A DNA stretch of 64,000 nucleotides from Arachnopeziza araneosa. Lineage: Eukaryota; Ascomycota; Leotiomycetes; Helotiales; Arachnopezizaceae. The stretch is taken from positions 124,001 to 188,000 of the forward strand of contig QYAI01000039.1 in the NCBI GenBank assembly GCA_003988855.1, read 5' to 3'. A model generated the notes under the pieces. It saw only the letters and a program-made list of their open reading frames with translations. It did no database searches and had not been told where the DNA came from. Shown here piece by piece: positions 11,702 to 24,799 of the stretch. Numbering within the stretch: position 1 is the first letter of the stretch; every line of letters starts with the position of its first letter. The position numbers were made by a program, and so were the translations under genes.

Positions 11702-12689
11702 TTTTTCTTTGGATATCGCAGCAAGAGCTGTGATGATTGAGTTGATTGTGCGGAAAGAAAGCGAGGCGCGGTAAGGTTAGTTTAGGTTTGTTGACTCGCT
11801 TAAAGAATTTAAGAACCGCAGCCTCGTCGCCTTGGAGATTGTGTATTTTGTAGCTCCGATAAACTAGTACACCTTGCAGCCTTAATAGTTACGTTGAATC
11901 ATTGCCAGTGAATATTGTAGATAGTAGCTTGTGGGTGGATAATAGTTTAAGTTCAATGTCAGAAGGCAGGTTTGACATTAACATTTCCTGTTATTTTTAA
12001 ATGCGAAACCTGACAATTTTTACTCGTAGCTTTAACATGAGAACTTAGCAGAAAGATATTGGGACTATCTAATGAGTAGTTAAGCATTCGTGTCTGTTTT
12101 AATGTCCAAGCTAACTTTGGGATTACATCCTGAGAAGACATATTTTTTACTAGTGATGAACATATCCTGGCAAATTATGAACATGAACATAGGCTTAATG
12201 CCGGGAGTATCTTTGATAGAGAACTTCTACCTGGGATTTGAATCTACAAGGATTGCGATAGATGACTTTTCGATTTATCGAGGCTACTTAAATTTGAAAA
12301 TTTGGACGAAGGCGACAGTCAAGCGGGAGACCGGAGGTGAGGCAAATCATTTAAGTCATTATGTTTTAGTATAAGGAAACGATCCAAGATCTAGTTCATG
12401 CAGCGAAATCAAGATAGAATAGCATTATTATGATGCAGCAATAAAGAAGCATTGAAGCAAGCATAGTATCGTCAATTCACGCAGCAAGCAATAAAGAACC
12501 TAAAACGATGGAAGCAAAATGTAATTCAAAAGCAAGAGGGTACGCACAGCCAAATCCCAGCAATTCAACGCCCTGAATGCATATGACCCGACAACCATAT
12601 ATGCACAGTTTCTAATATGTACCCATCATGCAAACCATTAGACCCCAGTACGCCCTCATTACTCCAAATTATGCATCATCAAAGAATCT
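11702..12689. other. Intergenic region
   Basis: About 1 kb between the 5' end of the charged unknown gene and the 3' end of the nucleoside transporter. It is AT-rich; the open frame at 12090-12374 shows no domain. I see no RNA gene. Confidence 0.45.
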
Positions 12690-14144
12690 TCAATTCCCAA
12701 CTCCGGCAGCTGCGAAACTCAACAGACTTCCAGCCGTCAAACCTGCTACAAGGTTGACAGCCATGAAGCCACCTGCAGCCTCTCTCTCCCTGTCATCGAC
12801 ATACTCGGCAAAGTTCATCATACAGCAACTACCCAACCAGCCATTCGTAGCACCAAATCCTAGTTGTACAACGAAAAGATAAAACGCGTCGCTTGAGATT
12901 TTTGCGCCATTGCCCTGAATATTACAGAGGAAGTACAATGGCAAGAAACCACCCCTAAGGATCGCGAAGACAAAGAGAACCATGGGACGGACGGACTTGC
13001 TGAATGGACTGAGTGTGAGCAGCCGTCCACCGAGGTCACCTAGATTCCAGACCAGAAAGCCGAGGGGGATGAAGGCTGATGGTTGAAGTAAACGGGGAGC
13101 TCTATCTTCGGGGATGACGGAAACAATCTTCTGTGTGAAGACTGGGAAGAACATAGTGACCGTGAAGCAAAGGAAAACAGAAACGGCAAGCCAGTTTAAT
13201 TTCTTATAGAGAGTCCACATGCTGACTACCTTTCGTTTTGCTCGTTCTGCCTCTTCAACTGAGGTCAGTGAATTAAGCATCTGTAGTTCGAGAATGCGGT
13301 TATGCTTGCGAATCAGAGGGAGAACAGCAACGAGTGCAATAATGGATATTATAGTTGCAGTGAGGAAGTAGATGAAAGCCGAGTTCGTGTTCTCAGCAGC
13401 TTCAATGGCGGCTTCTTCGTTCTGGCCGTCCCACGGATTTTCAGGCGGGACTGCCAAGACAGATAGAATTTGAGCAACAGACGGCAAAACACCTGCCACT
13501 GCCTGTCCAGTCATGATAGCTTGAATATATTCTGGTCGACCAAAGCTAGAGGCGAACGCAAAGGCACCATTTTGACATAGTCCAGTTGCACAAGACGTGA
13601 AAAACACCATGACCAAAGTGAAGCTTAGATATCCCACTGAAGAAACTCCCCGGAAGTATGTTGTAGATATAGACAAGAGCGCGAACACGATGAGGTTGAT
13701 AACTAGTGCGGCTAGAATCCGGTGTGGGTAGGAAGCTTTCGCCTGAAGGTTTGAGAGGATCAGCATCGAGGCAAGGTTCGTGACAGTCCCAACTGAGGTG
13801 ATGGCGGATTGGAAATGGGCGAGGATATCCTCATTGTCTGCAAATCGACTTTGAAAATAGGGAGCTGCTGCAAGAAACATATTCCTATTCGCAAGTTAGC
13901 AGATGCTACTTCAACAAGCTCTCATCACATACCAGGCCCAAAGCATAGCTATACCCAGCAATAAGAAGATAGAGTATTCCAACCACGAGAAAGGCTCTCC
14001 ATCCTGTTCTGGATTGATATCGGGAACTACCAAAACCGGTCGCCGAACTTCATCCTCATCAGAAACACTGGCATAATCAACATCGACCTGATCATATTCG
14101 ACCCCGTCCTCTGGCTTCCGGAATATGTTGCGGACTCGATCCAT
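12690..14144 (-). CDS. Equilibrative nucleoside transporter (SLC29/ENT family)
   Basis: Multi-pass membrane carrier for nucleosides, related to yeast Fun26 (vacuolar). Exons 14144-13933 and 13884-12690, intron 13885-13932 (48 nt, GTATGT...CGAATAG); product 468 aa, normal for ENT proteins. The junction creates AMLWAWNMFLAAAPYF, the ENT signature in the first transmembrane segment. Other family features are a cytosolic acidic N-terminus, GLCQNGAFAFASSFGRPEY in the fourth segment, the GLCQ motif, a charged central loop (EEAERAKRK), FLVWNLGDLGGR, and C-terminal segments with LGFGATNGWLGS and AAGGFMAVNLVAGLTAGS. About eleven hydrophobic segments can be counted, as expected for ENTs. Confidence 0.92.
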
Positions 14145-15052
14145 GGTTGATGATGTCGAATTTCGTTACCGGAGTTGAGAGTCTATGCTACCTTGGGTGC
14201 ATTGGTAGAAAGAGAGTTCGTGGCGCAAGTAAGAGGTTTATGATGAGCACGTAGGCTGCAGTGAATAGCGGCTTATCTTGATCCTGCGTCACAGTCACCG
14301 CGTCAATGAGGTCAAGTGGAGGCTGGCTGAGACGCGATCGGAATATCTCTCATCCCGATATCAGCTGACTACCACAACCTCTTTTGGCTTCCTTTGCCGG
14401 GTGGCGACTAAACTGCATCAAGATGCCTCTTGAGTGCCACCCGCGCCACAGTCCTAGGATGCATTTCAGATTCCCTAGCGGGCCGCTTTCTCTCATACAA
14501 ATTTGTATGGCAAGAAGTGACCGCGTAACATGACTGAATTCTGCTGCAATGCAAGTATGTTATGCATACTTCCTACTTGCAACAAAACTTTAGAGCTCAA
14601 CGGTATACAAGGTTAAAATGAAATGCTATGTTTTCCGACGACTTTGCGGCTCACGGGGAGACGTTGTGGTGGGGAATTTGGGAAGGTGATTGATTCGTCG
14701 AGAAATTGATGCAGGGCCACGACAATATACGATGCAGTTGGGCGGCAAAGGGGAGGATGGTCTAGATGGCCGCTCCAATGAGGTAACGAGCATTAGCTGG
14801 TTGGTAAAATTTCACCCATACAGTTCGTCGTGATTCCCCAGTAGATGTCTAGGGATCTTATCTTCAAATGAAGATTTTAGTCAATTGAGTACGCCTGATT
14901 GCTATGCATCTGATGTCTATCGACTATCCCCAACGCTTCACTATGTACCAACCATCTCAGACTCATCGATTTCGTCGGTGTAGATCATAAAAACCCGCAG
15001 CCTCCTCAAAACGACTGTGTATTTTGCTTACCTCCAACGCCAATCGCGATTT
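14145..15052. other. Intergenic region
   Basis: Contains the transporter promoter and the 3' region of the haspin gene. I see no gene, tRNA or repeat. Confidence 0.5.
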
Positions 15053-16599
15053 CTATACGTCGCGATTTCCTCCGTACCACAATGAAGAAAAATCTTCGCT
15101 TAGCTGCGATGAGTCTACTCCATGACTGTTGAGCTGTTCATCAGTAATCCATCCCATGAGAGCGGCAAATTCGAGAATATCTTGCGCCGACTTGAACGCT
15201 CCGTTCCGAATCTTGGTACGCACGTTGAGTCCTCGAGCAAGGCCTTTCGTCTCTTTTTCAAATGCCGGTAAATCTGTTCCTTTCGGATTATCGTTTCGAT
15301 AAGCCTTGATGAGGTACTGCATAATGTAGTTAATCCACAGGACGTTGGTGTACGGAATAAACTCTTTCCAGGTATGACCTTTACTGATGTTGCGAGAACG
15401 TGATTTTTCGTCGTGCATTTCTTTCGGCATCATCGTGCGTTCGCCAGTGAACAGATAAGTACGCATTCTAGAAAAATTAGTATATAGGATAGAAAGATAC
15501 GAAAGTAATCTACGTACCGACGGTAGATGTCAAATTGCATTGTTGAACTACCATGAAAAAGTCCTAGATCCTGATCGAGATCGTTGAAAATGACTTTCCG
15601 GTCGCCAAGCTTAGCGCGAGAGAGACCGTAATCAATCAACGTGATTTCCAAGCCTGAGAATCCGAACTGAACGTTCTGCGCATCTCTTCTCTCTTTGGGT
15701 TCGTGTTTTGTAGCCACACAAATATTGTTTTCATGCAGATCTCGGTGCTAAAGTAGGTGAGCCACACGGAGCAATGGACAGGGATTTCTACCTACCTCGA
15801 ATTCATTGGAGATCTCAGCGCGACATAAGGCCATGATTACACCAAGAAGTATATCCCAGACTACTTGAATATCCTTAATCTTGAAATCCTCCAGAACGCA
15901 GCCAGCATCGCCAAGTTCAATAACCAGGAATGTGGATTCATTTGAATAGAACGTTGGTTCTGGAAAGTATGATCCATCTTTCAGACGAGGAAGGTGGTCA
16001 TTATAAGCTTTAATAATTTCTGACGATGGAAGGCCGCGAACTAAATGAGCATCTTTAAACGCTACGTAGCCAGGTACTTCCGTCAGGGCGTTCATGATTT
16101 GAATTTCAGAGACGACATTTTTTACCTCAATAGAGGTATCTGTCTCTAGCGAGGTTGAATCTGATTTGAGACGTAAATGAATGACTTTGATGATTGAAGT
16201 CCCGATAGGAGTGGCAATGCGAAAGACTTGAGCAAAGGATGCTTCGGCGATCTTGGTAACTTCAGCTGACTCTGGAATGATTCCTGACCAGGTCGAGGTG
16301 GGGTAAGGATAGGCGCGACGCAGAGGAGCAAGTTCGTCATCAGTGTCTTCCCCATCACTGTCGCTGCTATCTTTGCTGTCGCCGCTCTCGCCGTCCTCGC
16401 CATCTTCCTCGTCCTTGTCTTCTCTTTCCTCATCCACCTCGCCGTCTTCGTCAAAGGTAAGATTGCCAATTGCAGATGTAATATCTGCAAGAGGCTCTCT
16501 CTCCCTCGACGAAGAGCGGTCGGCACCGAAGATGACAGCAGCTGAGGAGGAGGCAGGGATGGGACAGCGTTTTGTACCATAGGTACGCTTTGGTGCCAT
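15053..16599 (-). CDS. Haspin-like serine/threonine protein kinase
   Basis: Haspin kinases phosphorylate histone H3 Thr3 at centromeres in mitosis. Three exons: 16599-15796, 15747-15518, 15467-15053, product 482 aa. Residues about 50-95 are an acidic Glu/Asp/Ser stretch. The kinase part starts near residue 105. The first splice junction (intron 15748-15795, 48 nt) directly restores the catalytic loop HRDLHENNIC at 269-278. The divergent haspin metal-binding motif DYG, in LIDYGLSRA (residue 307-309), replaces DFG. DIYRRMR across the second junction matches the haspin C-lobe (DIYRxMR). The glycine-rich loop (AEASFAQVFRI) and IKVIHLR lysine are visible. The gene is short compared with animal haspins but usual for fungi. 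Confidence 0.9.
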
Positions 16600-16738
16600 T
16601 GTATGGGTTAGAGTAGGGGTGTCTAAGCTAATACACTGTCAGTGAATGTCGACAATCGTTGTACTAAAAAAATTCTCTCTTTGCAGTTTCCAATTTCGAA
16701 AAGAACGTCATATATTTGTTCTATACCTCAAAGCTTTC

Positions 16739-16764
16739 ATTGTCGAAACAACGTTTTCGACAAT
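16739..16764. repeat. Palindrome copy 1 (ATTGTCGAAA...TTTCGACAAT)
   Basis: Ten-base perfect arms separated by 6 bases, in the divergent promoter between the haspin and CCDC47-like genes. Confidence 0.75.
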
Positions 16765-16961
16765 CAAATGCAAAACCGTATATACCACCACGTGACAAAG
16801 TAAACAATGAGGATAGACATACCGATCTAGGAGTGGGCGGAGGGAGCTGGACGTGCTATAAGTGAGATCATTATCAGAGCCACAATCTCCTAGATATATG
16901 TAGAGTTGTTAGATATTACCTATAACTGTCTGCTTCATCATTCTGCACAATGCAGCAGCAG

Positions 16962-16987
16962 ATTGTCGAAGCAAGAGTTTCGACAAT
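16962..16987. repeat. Palindrome copy 2 (ATTGTCGAA...TTCGACAAT)
   Basis: Nine-base perfect arms, identical to those of the copy about 220 bases upstream, separated by 8 bases. Possible dimeric regulator site or short hairpin. Confidence 0.75.
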
Positions 16988-17188
16988 TATGGTTGCCATG
17001 GCTGTTGGGCGGTGAGGGAGGGAGAATGGCAGATCGGGATATTCTAAGTCCGACCGAAGATGGGCCGGCTAAAATCCCAGATTGGCACTAGTGGGATTTA
17101 GCTCCATCTGAAAGTCCCTAACTCGGTTGCACATTCACAACACTTGTCTCCAACATAATTGTCCATTGATTTGCGCGCGCAATTCAAG

Positions 17189-18570
17189 ATGGCGGCTCTC
17201 CTTCAAGGTCTCTTTGGAAGCTCCAAGCCATCTGCATCTCCAATTCCTGGAGATGCAGGTATGTTCTCCCCCACTTGCAGAAAAAGCTATAGCTGACGTA
17301 TCGCGACAGACTTCGCCGATTTTGCTGGAGCTCCTGATCCCGAGCCAGCATCCTTTACTGCCGCTACAGCTGCTAGTTTCATGGGTCAAAGTGCTTTTGC
17401 GACAGACAGGCCAGCAGTTCCCTACACAAAATGGTATAATGTGCACGAACGCTACTCCCTTAGCGATTTCAAACAAGAGGGAGTGATTCTTGGTTTGATT
17501 CTGGTCATTGTTGCTGTCCATTTGTTTGGCACAAGCGTGAACAGGAAGAAGGCAAAGCAGTGGATCTCTGCCCATTCTCCTGTACTGAAGAACGAGTTCG
17601 CCTTAGTTGGATTTGGTACAGCGGAAAATACCTTGAAGGAAAAATCACCGCATGAGTTTACTACTTATGCTTCTGGACGACAAAATGTGGCTTTCTTGGA
17701 TGTTAACCTCACGCTTCTCAAACGCTACAGTCCAATCAGCTTGATTGCCGAGTTCGGAATGAGCCTGTTCTTCGACAGCATGCCTGCTCCAACCGAACAA
17801 GTAGAAGCTATCCTCTATCCATTTGACGGAAGAGAGTCTTTGACTGTTCCGGGGCAGCTACCTGGTGCTCACGAATTGCGCAAGGATACCAAGAGCGCAT
17901 ATGATGGTTTTGTTTGGGCTGTGGTGAACAAGGAGACCATGAAGCTGCTTCGTGATGATCGATATGATGTCTCCATTACTAGCACGAAGGATAGTCCTAA
18001 GCTTCCCAACTGGGCCACCGTCATGAGTGAAAGCGCTGAGATTACTGATTTCCTACTCACCCCGGAGCTTGTCAAGGCAGTCGAACAGGCTGGCGAGTTG
18101 TTGAACCATTTGATCATCACCGACCAACCCATCGATGCCCCAACAAAGTAAGTGAGATTTATTGTGGCTCATAAATATGCTGACATACTCGCGATAGGCT
18201 CGATGAGACCGTTCCAAAGAAGCGCATCTTCCTATCTTTGCGCCTTCCCTCTTCCGGCGATTACTCTAATATCCTCCCACTTTTCGAATACTTCCTCCGA
18301 GTCACTGATCAGCTCGTCCAAGGTGCGCATTTCCGCCCCGAAGTCCTCCGCAAAGTCCGTGTCACCCGTGACGACGCCATCCGCAAGCTTCAAAAGGCCG
18401 ACGAGGAAGAGAAGGCTGAAGAGCGCAACCTGGAGCGTGAGAAGGCGAAGAAGTTGAAACGCGATCTTGACCTAAAAGCTCTGGATGCAAAAGGACAAAA
18501 GAAGTATCTGGAGAAGGAGAAGGAAAGGGAGATGAGGAAGAACCAGAAGAAGATGTCACAGAAGGCATAA
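17189..18570 (+). CDS. CCDC47-like ER membrane protein (DUF1682)
   Basis: Homologue of CCDC47, the ER calcium-binding protein of the PAT/multipass translocon that helps insert membrane proteins. Three exons: 17189-17258, 17310-18147, 18198-18570; product 426 aa. Introns are 51 and 50 nt; both junctions restore frame (GDADFADF, TKLDETVPKKR). Features: a short acidic N-terminal region, one transmembrane segment at about residues 81-97 (VILGLILVIVAVHLF), the DUF1682 body with FGMSLFFDSMP and a C-terminal Lys/Glu-rich coiled coil (KADEEEKAEER... KKMSQKA), which is the ribosome-facing tail in animal CCDC47. Family assignment is firm; function is transferred from animals. Confidence 0.9.
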
Positions 18571-19166
18571 GATCCGACCAAAGTTGGAGGATATAAGCAA
18601 CGATATGTGTATGATTTGGATGGAACTTCAGACCTGTATCGCACTACGGCTAGTGTAGGCAGGCTGTATATTATTTTAATCTGCACTGTACCTGTCTTCG
18701 TCACCTTCTGCTCAAAATTCTACCTTCACAGCCATTCTTTAAAATACCAGGATTCGGACTGCGGAGGGGCATTTCTTCTTGGCTTTAGCAACTGCACCAG
18801 CTCTCTCTTTTACAAAGAAAAAAACGGGGGTCGCTATACTTTCCCTTAGATTTTCAAATCTAACGATATCCATTACTTTCTCCTCTTACAGCCTCGCCCG
18901 TATGAATATCAATGGTTTGCCGCCAAGTGACATGGAGTTGTGCTTTGCTCAGCCTCGAGACCTATTAAAGCTGCAACATCTTGTGGCTTGGTAATAGAAG
19001 GAAATTGAAGAACTGCGCCCAAGGCTGCGAGAGCTGGCACAGTCAACTCAAGACATGACAAGGCATGGTGCATAGTACTAAACTCTTTCATTTCATCGAC
19101 AGCCTACATTGCATTACGGATAGACTGGTTTCGAGCCTGAATTCTAGATAAAGCTGCGTCGTTGCC
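18571..19166. other. Intergenic region
   Basis: 3' region of the CCDC47-like gene and promoter of the next gene. No gene-like feature recognised. Confidence 0.5.
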
Positions 19167-22100
19167 ATGGCGCCAAAGAAGGCTCCGAAGCCGTTCTCGA
19201 ATAAGTACCCTACACAATGGAGTGAATGGGTATGGAATCATGACTCACAATGCTGGAGTAGGTATCGGAAAACGGGAACTGCAGATGGTCAGTCTTGCTG
19301 TGCCATCAAAACTTACCTTTTGAAAGATTCCACTCAACAGCGCTGACGTTCTTACTTTCAATATAGATGACTATGAATATGAATATGACTACCCAGCACC
19401 TTCAGGAGAAGTTTCGACGGCAAATTCAATTCTCGATACTGAAATTGTTCCCCATACTCGTAAGCATCCTCCAGAAAGCTGAACGAACCTTTAAGCGTGG
19501 ACTAATGATAAGCAAGGTACTGCATCAACAGCAGCAGCGCTATCCGGTTCTTCTTCTGCTCATCAGCACTTCCCAATTCCTATAGAACCACAGAGATGGG
19601 TTCATACTAAGGACCCCGAAACCACATTTGATTTCTTAGACAGAAGTAAGAATTAACTAAAGGGTGTTCTATCGAAAATGAGCAAGCTGACTTTCATAGA
19701 ATTCAAAGTTCACAAAAGTAAAGCCTTTCAGTTTGGCAGAGTGAGTAGAACTATTCTTGAAGCACAAGAACTCACACCTTGCAGGTATTCAAGGTTCTAT
19801 GGGCCAAACCGAAAGGTGGCCATGGAACTGACGTTACCGCCGAATTAGCCGGCGACAAGTTTGGGGAACGAGCTTTTGTACAAATTCGCCGTTTCTTAGT
19901 GATCAGGAGTGGTCCAGGATACTCTGGATGCCTGTAAGTTTTCTGCACTTTGAATACTAAATTATTGTTCTTGTCGTAACAATTTCAGACCGATTTTGAC
20001 CTATGGCGGACAGGGAACCTTGAAGTCAGGAGTTCATAGTGACCATCATGCTGCTATCTACTCTTCTGATAACACGAAACCTTACATTCTTCCCGGAGAA
20101 CGACTGTTTAAACGCCCAATCATGGTCCGCCCGGATCCTGAATGTGAGACGCTCGATCCTATGTCAAGACTAAATTACGTAAAGGTCTATACAGTCGAAC
20201 ACAACGTGAAGGTGTGTTTCATCGGAAAAGTTGCTAGTCGACACCTCGAAAGATTAGTCTTTGATTACAACAGTATCCATTTGCTGCTTCCAGAGGTTTC
20301 TACTGTTAAAAGTTCTCCCGAGGACTTGGCAGCTGGTATTACAACTACTTCGAAGCTGGGACAAGTAGGTAAAATCGCTACTCAACAAACTCCTCTATCC
20401 AATGACTCTAGTTCTATCTTATATGGACTTGACACCAATTCAGTAGGTGAAGAAGATTTTGTGCCTGCTGGGGACGGAGTCCAATCTTCTCAGTTTGAAA
20501 ATAACGAAAGGGAGAGCTTATATACTACGGCACCTGTTTCCTCGTCACGTCCTAATGGTGATCTACCTTCCGATAATCTCACTCCAAAACACTCACCTGA
20601 AGATCATGATGTTACTCGCTCAGGAAAAGCTCAACCCACATCAGGTGACATGAACTTCGCCGATCGTGACTTTGTGCATAGCAGGTCGGTCATCTCCGCG
20701 TCTTCGTCCGAGGATTCTCTTCCGAGCATGTTTTCACATAATTCTATTGCATCATCCGCTGTTACCGAATATGATAACTACAATGAGCGATTAGAAGATC
20801 TTCTTCTACAGGACGCTACAATACGGGGTCTGTTTAATGAATTAGTGCGGAAACTACCTTTGGAAAAATTTCAAAGAAGTATCAAACGATCTCTGGACAA
20901 ATTCGCTCACCATCTCAAAATCGAGGCATTATTTCTTGATGTGAGTACAATGGTTGATGTTGCAAAAGTTATTCGCAAACTCTCCCCGGTAACGGCATAT
21001 TCAATAAGAATATACATGGAATATGACCAAAATATTGGAAGTAGGGGAATGATTCCGACGAACATTAGCGTTCATGTTGCACCGGGCCTAAGTGAAAGTG
21101 GCTCGTCGGACCAAGACGAGATCGAAGGTGATGCTAGCGACGAGATCGAAATCAAGGGTGATGCTGGCGATGAGATAAATTTCCTCGAATCGAAACTACT
21201 TCAAACGAATTCGTTCAACATGTTACGGCAAAACTTCAGGCTATTCCTATATCCAGACCAAGTCGAAAGAGCTGTCTTTGAGGCATGGCCTGTTTCTTGT
21301 TTAAAACAAGCACCTATTGAAATTACTTATCTTGTCTTTTGGGAGATTCCGAAATTCTTGACCTCAAATTCTTTGAGCGCCAAACAACTAGGCCAGTTAT
21401 TGACCATCACTAGTGATGGTAGCGGCAACGCCCAAGCGATGAGTTGTGAGGATTACATTATGGAAACGTGGCCAAGTATTTGATTTGCGATACTGGAAGG
21501 CGCAAAAAAGTTCTTGGAAGTATCCAAAAGTGGTATTTTCTCTCTTTCTCCTTAAAACGCCTGAGAATCCACTAACTTCAACCCAGGAAACTCTGATGAT
21601 CCTCGCATGAGATTTGAATGCAACACTGGTCAACAAAATACTGACGTAGTCTCCTTTACATTTAAGGCAAACTACTCTGAACATATTAACGCCATCGCTG
21701 CGCTATCTTGGATTTCTGCTTCTTTCAGAAGTTCTTCGGCTTTGGGGGTTCTGCGTTCCATGGTTTCAGTCACACCTATCTCGCAAGAAAACCGAGGGAA
21801 GGGCAAAGCAGGCTAGGGCGTTGCTAAACGAATAAAGATAAGACTAAAAGAACTCAAGCCAGTTGGAAAATCGACTTCTTGTTGGCATTCTCTCTTCTCT
21901 AACTGTCTTGTTGCTGATGGATTCCCAATTAGAGAAAGAAGCCAAGGAGTGGGTCTAGAGATATCATTTGCAGATATGGCCATTGCGAGTAGATGTTTGA
22001 GCTTTATTGAATATGATAGGGGTCTTATCGCTCATGGCTTGAGCACTGTTTTAATTCCAATGGAGGAGCTAAGAGAAGATAAAGCAATTCAGTGGCATTT

Positions 22101-23832
22101 CGAAGATAAGACAAAGCAAGAGCAGTATCCTTTGGCAAGCATATCACAAATATTGCGCGTCAAAAAATTCGACCAATGGCACATGGATCTTGATCCGAAG
22201 AAACTTTTTACCACCAGATGCTTTCTTGGATGGGCAAATGTAGGCATTGTGGTTATTGGTACATCTAGTTATCCTTCTACATGTTCTTGGTCAGGAGCAG
22301 AAAGGAGCCCTTCAGGACGACGAGTTAACTCTTATAACTTTACTGTGGGCACAGACATCCTTGGCTTTCTCTCTACCAAAGGCACCATTATCAACTCTCG
22401 AGTATCCTCGCAATCCCACATCTTATCATCACAGCGGAAAGATATTTACGATATTCTCAATACTGCAAGAGACCACTATGTATTTCTGTACGATAATGGC
22501 CAAAAGATTGGTTGGTGTATTCCGAAGATGAGTTTTGTCCTACAGATGGCGCACACAATTGTCTCTAGCCTAGGCTATCGGTTCTACAATGGCAACACTA
22601 TTGTCAACGACATATCTGAGATGTTCGCACAGCCAAGTCCAGATGGAGTCAGTTCTTCGTACGACGCCCTCAAAAGATGTTTTAAATATAAGGTACGCAA
22701 AGATGAAATCGATGGACATCCAGTAGACGAGGATTTTAGAGACATCATTGAAAAGTCATGGCACACATTGAATGATGTTGGAGACTCGTTGGCAGGCGCT
22801 GAGTCCAGCTTTGTTCAGATTGGACATGCATCTCCAAAGTATATTCACGGCGTGGAATTCGTTGACACCGTAAACAGAGAAAACACGATGCCAATTAGGC
22901 TAGTAGAGGTCAATCAGCCTTGGGCTCATCTCACGAAAGAAGAAACTATTGTGATTCTTTCTAGAGACATTTCTCCGGCAATCATTCCTGAGAACTCCCA
23001 ACTTTGTAAGAGCTGGGAAAGCGTTCCATCTGGTAGAAACTATCTGGTCTCCATGGGATATGCGGCGAACTAATTTCTTGCTCGGCAAACCAATGGTCTC
23101 GCTCCTGGGATCAATTGGGTTCAAAATGGCCCTTTGATCCAGTCACATGATCATGATGCAGATGCTCCAGTATACCATACTCAAAAACTGCATTCGACAA
23201 GCACATGCTTCTCTAATGAGCAGATCAGAGACGATATTCAAGCACACATGAAATCTGCTATGATATTTGGTGATAATAGCGATAGAAAATGTCGAGATAC
23301 AATGAAGACTAATCGAATACCTGCAACTACTAGCATTGCACCAGCTTCATTGCAGAATCAACCAACGCTCAGCCTCCCAAACTATCCAAGCATCACGTCC
23401 ACGAGAATCACTTCCACAGGCAACACCTCCACCAGCAACACCGAACAATCTGGCATGGATTCGTCATGCGGGGATATTCGCTCCATTTCTTCGCCTAACA
23501 GTAGCCTTTCTGCATCTCCAAACTCTTCTCAAGTTCCTTGTCCTTCCCGTGAAACATCAGAAGGAAATCTCGGCACCTCCATACTTCATAATCATACTGG
23601 ATCATCTTCTACTTCTAAGACCAATGCACAAAGAACAATAGCAACGAAGCAGCCAAACTTTCGAGAGAAGGAAAACATCAAACACCAAGCCGTGGGAGAG
23701 ATTAGTGAGACCAATGTGAAAGAACACTGGTGGTTGCGACTTAGTCAACCTAGAGGAGCTGGTAGCGGCTCAAAACAGGGTATTGTTGATCGGCGTCGGT
23801 TCAAAGGGAAAGGAAAAGCGAAGGAGAGTTAG
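19167..23832 (+). pseudogene. Long DUF6590-type gene interrupted by in-frame stop codons
   Basis: A fungal accessory family of unknown function. Exons 19167-19287, 19367-19459, 19517-19645, 19700-19740, 19785-19933 and 19989 onward are well supported by splice signals and frame. The first domain resembles DUF6590 (VFKVLWAKP, then CLPILTYGGQGTLKSGVHSDHHAAIY split by an intron, then PMSRLNYVKVYTVEHNVKV). The product would end at a TGA (21481-21483) after 675 aa. However, the same frame continues with family-like sequence. A 54-nt intron (21533-21586, branch CTAAC, CCCAG) removes two further stops. The frame then runs to a TAG (21814), through CWHSLFSNCLVADGFPI and GLEISF to a TAA (23071), and on to 23832. 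Each retained stop is one C-to-T change from CGA, CAG or CAA. The TAG could lie in a weak-donor intron. Alternatively this is two or three shortened genes. Confidence 0.6.
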
Positions 23833-24799
23833 AATACACTCTGACAATGGATATTCGTACTTCGCCGAATTATTGTAACGCTGATGAGAATTCTCGCTTT
23901 CACTGTTTATTTAGCATTAGTCTTATATCTACTTATTCAACGCAAATCTATCCAATATTCTGTGAGTTGACGCTTTGGGAAGGATGGTCAATACACCTCA
24001 AGCCAAAAGGATCGACTAGTCTAGGCTGATAGATCTCGGTCCAGTCTGAAGGAAGTTTCAGGCAAGGCTTCCTAGAATGTTATATGTTCCAGATCTGCAT
24101 ACAATACGGTCAAACTAGGTCGCTAGTTAAGTTTTGGCATGACATATCACTTAGCTGACTTTGACTGCGCCTGCACTCCGCCACAACGATCCCGCACTAT
24201 TTCGTACCCATAAGGAAATTGGAAGACATCGCGTTGGCCTCAAGCGTGTTTTATTTGTTTTTAAACATTCAATCATATTTCAAGAATCGTGTTCAGATCA
24301 TCATTGCATGAGAATTAATCTTGACATGAAAACTCAACACCACGTCATTTCTGAGTCAGCAGAAATCAAAGTTCGGAACGAGATCACTTTCTTGATTTCT
24401 GTAAGAGGGCAGGATGGGCTAGAAAGCAAAAAAAGCTTCCATCCCCAACTGTCTTCGTTACTCCATTCAAGACACAACTACTGAGTGCTGAGATCATTAG
24501 TCTTTCTATGATGATGTTTTACCAGGAGAAAGACTCAAATTGTGGCAACGGGCTTACTAGGAGCCGAATCAGAAGAGCGCAGACAAAAAGTGGCATTATT
24601 GTGTTGAATTTTAAGCGTGATGTGAATAAAGTCATTGTCGGTAATAACTTTTGAAGCTAGTATCTCTTAAACTACGTTGGATGTCGATATTAACATGGAA
24701 CAAGTAAGAGGATGTTTGAAAATAAGGTTTGAATGGTTGGTGAAAATGTTGCAAACGCCTTTGAAAGTCCTCAAATCTCAACCAGTCTTGAAGTCTCTT
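23833..24799. other. Intergenic region
   Basis: About 1 kb, AT-rich, between the decayed DUF6590-type gene and the glycine-rich protein gene. The open frame at 24161-24484 has no recognisable features. Confidence 0.45.

Larger units (their letters stand above)
16600..17188. promoter_or_regulatory. Divergent promoter region haspin / CCDC47-like gene
   Basis: About 0.6 kb between divergent starts. It contains two copies of an inverted repeat with the same arms (see next entries) and a partial third copy (TCGACAAT near 16648). Confidence 0.55.

Noticed and set aside
12090..12374. 94-aa plus-strand frame in an AT-rich intergenic region
   Set aside because: No domain, and no supporting intron or context.
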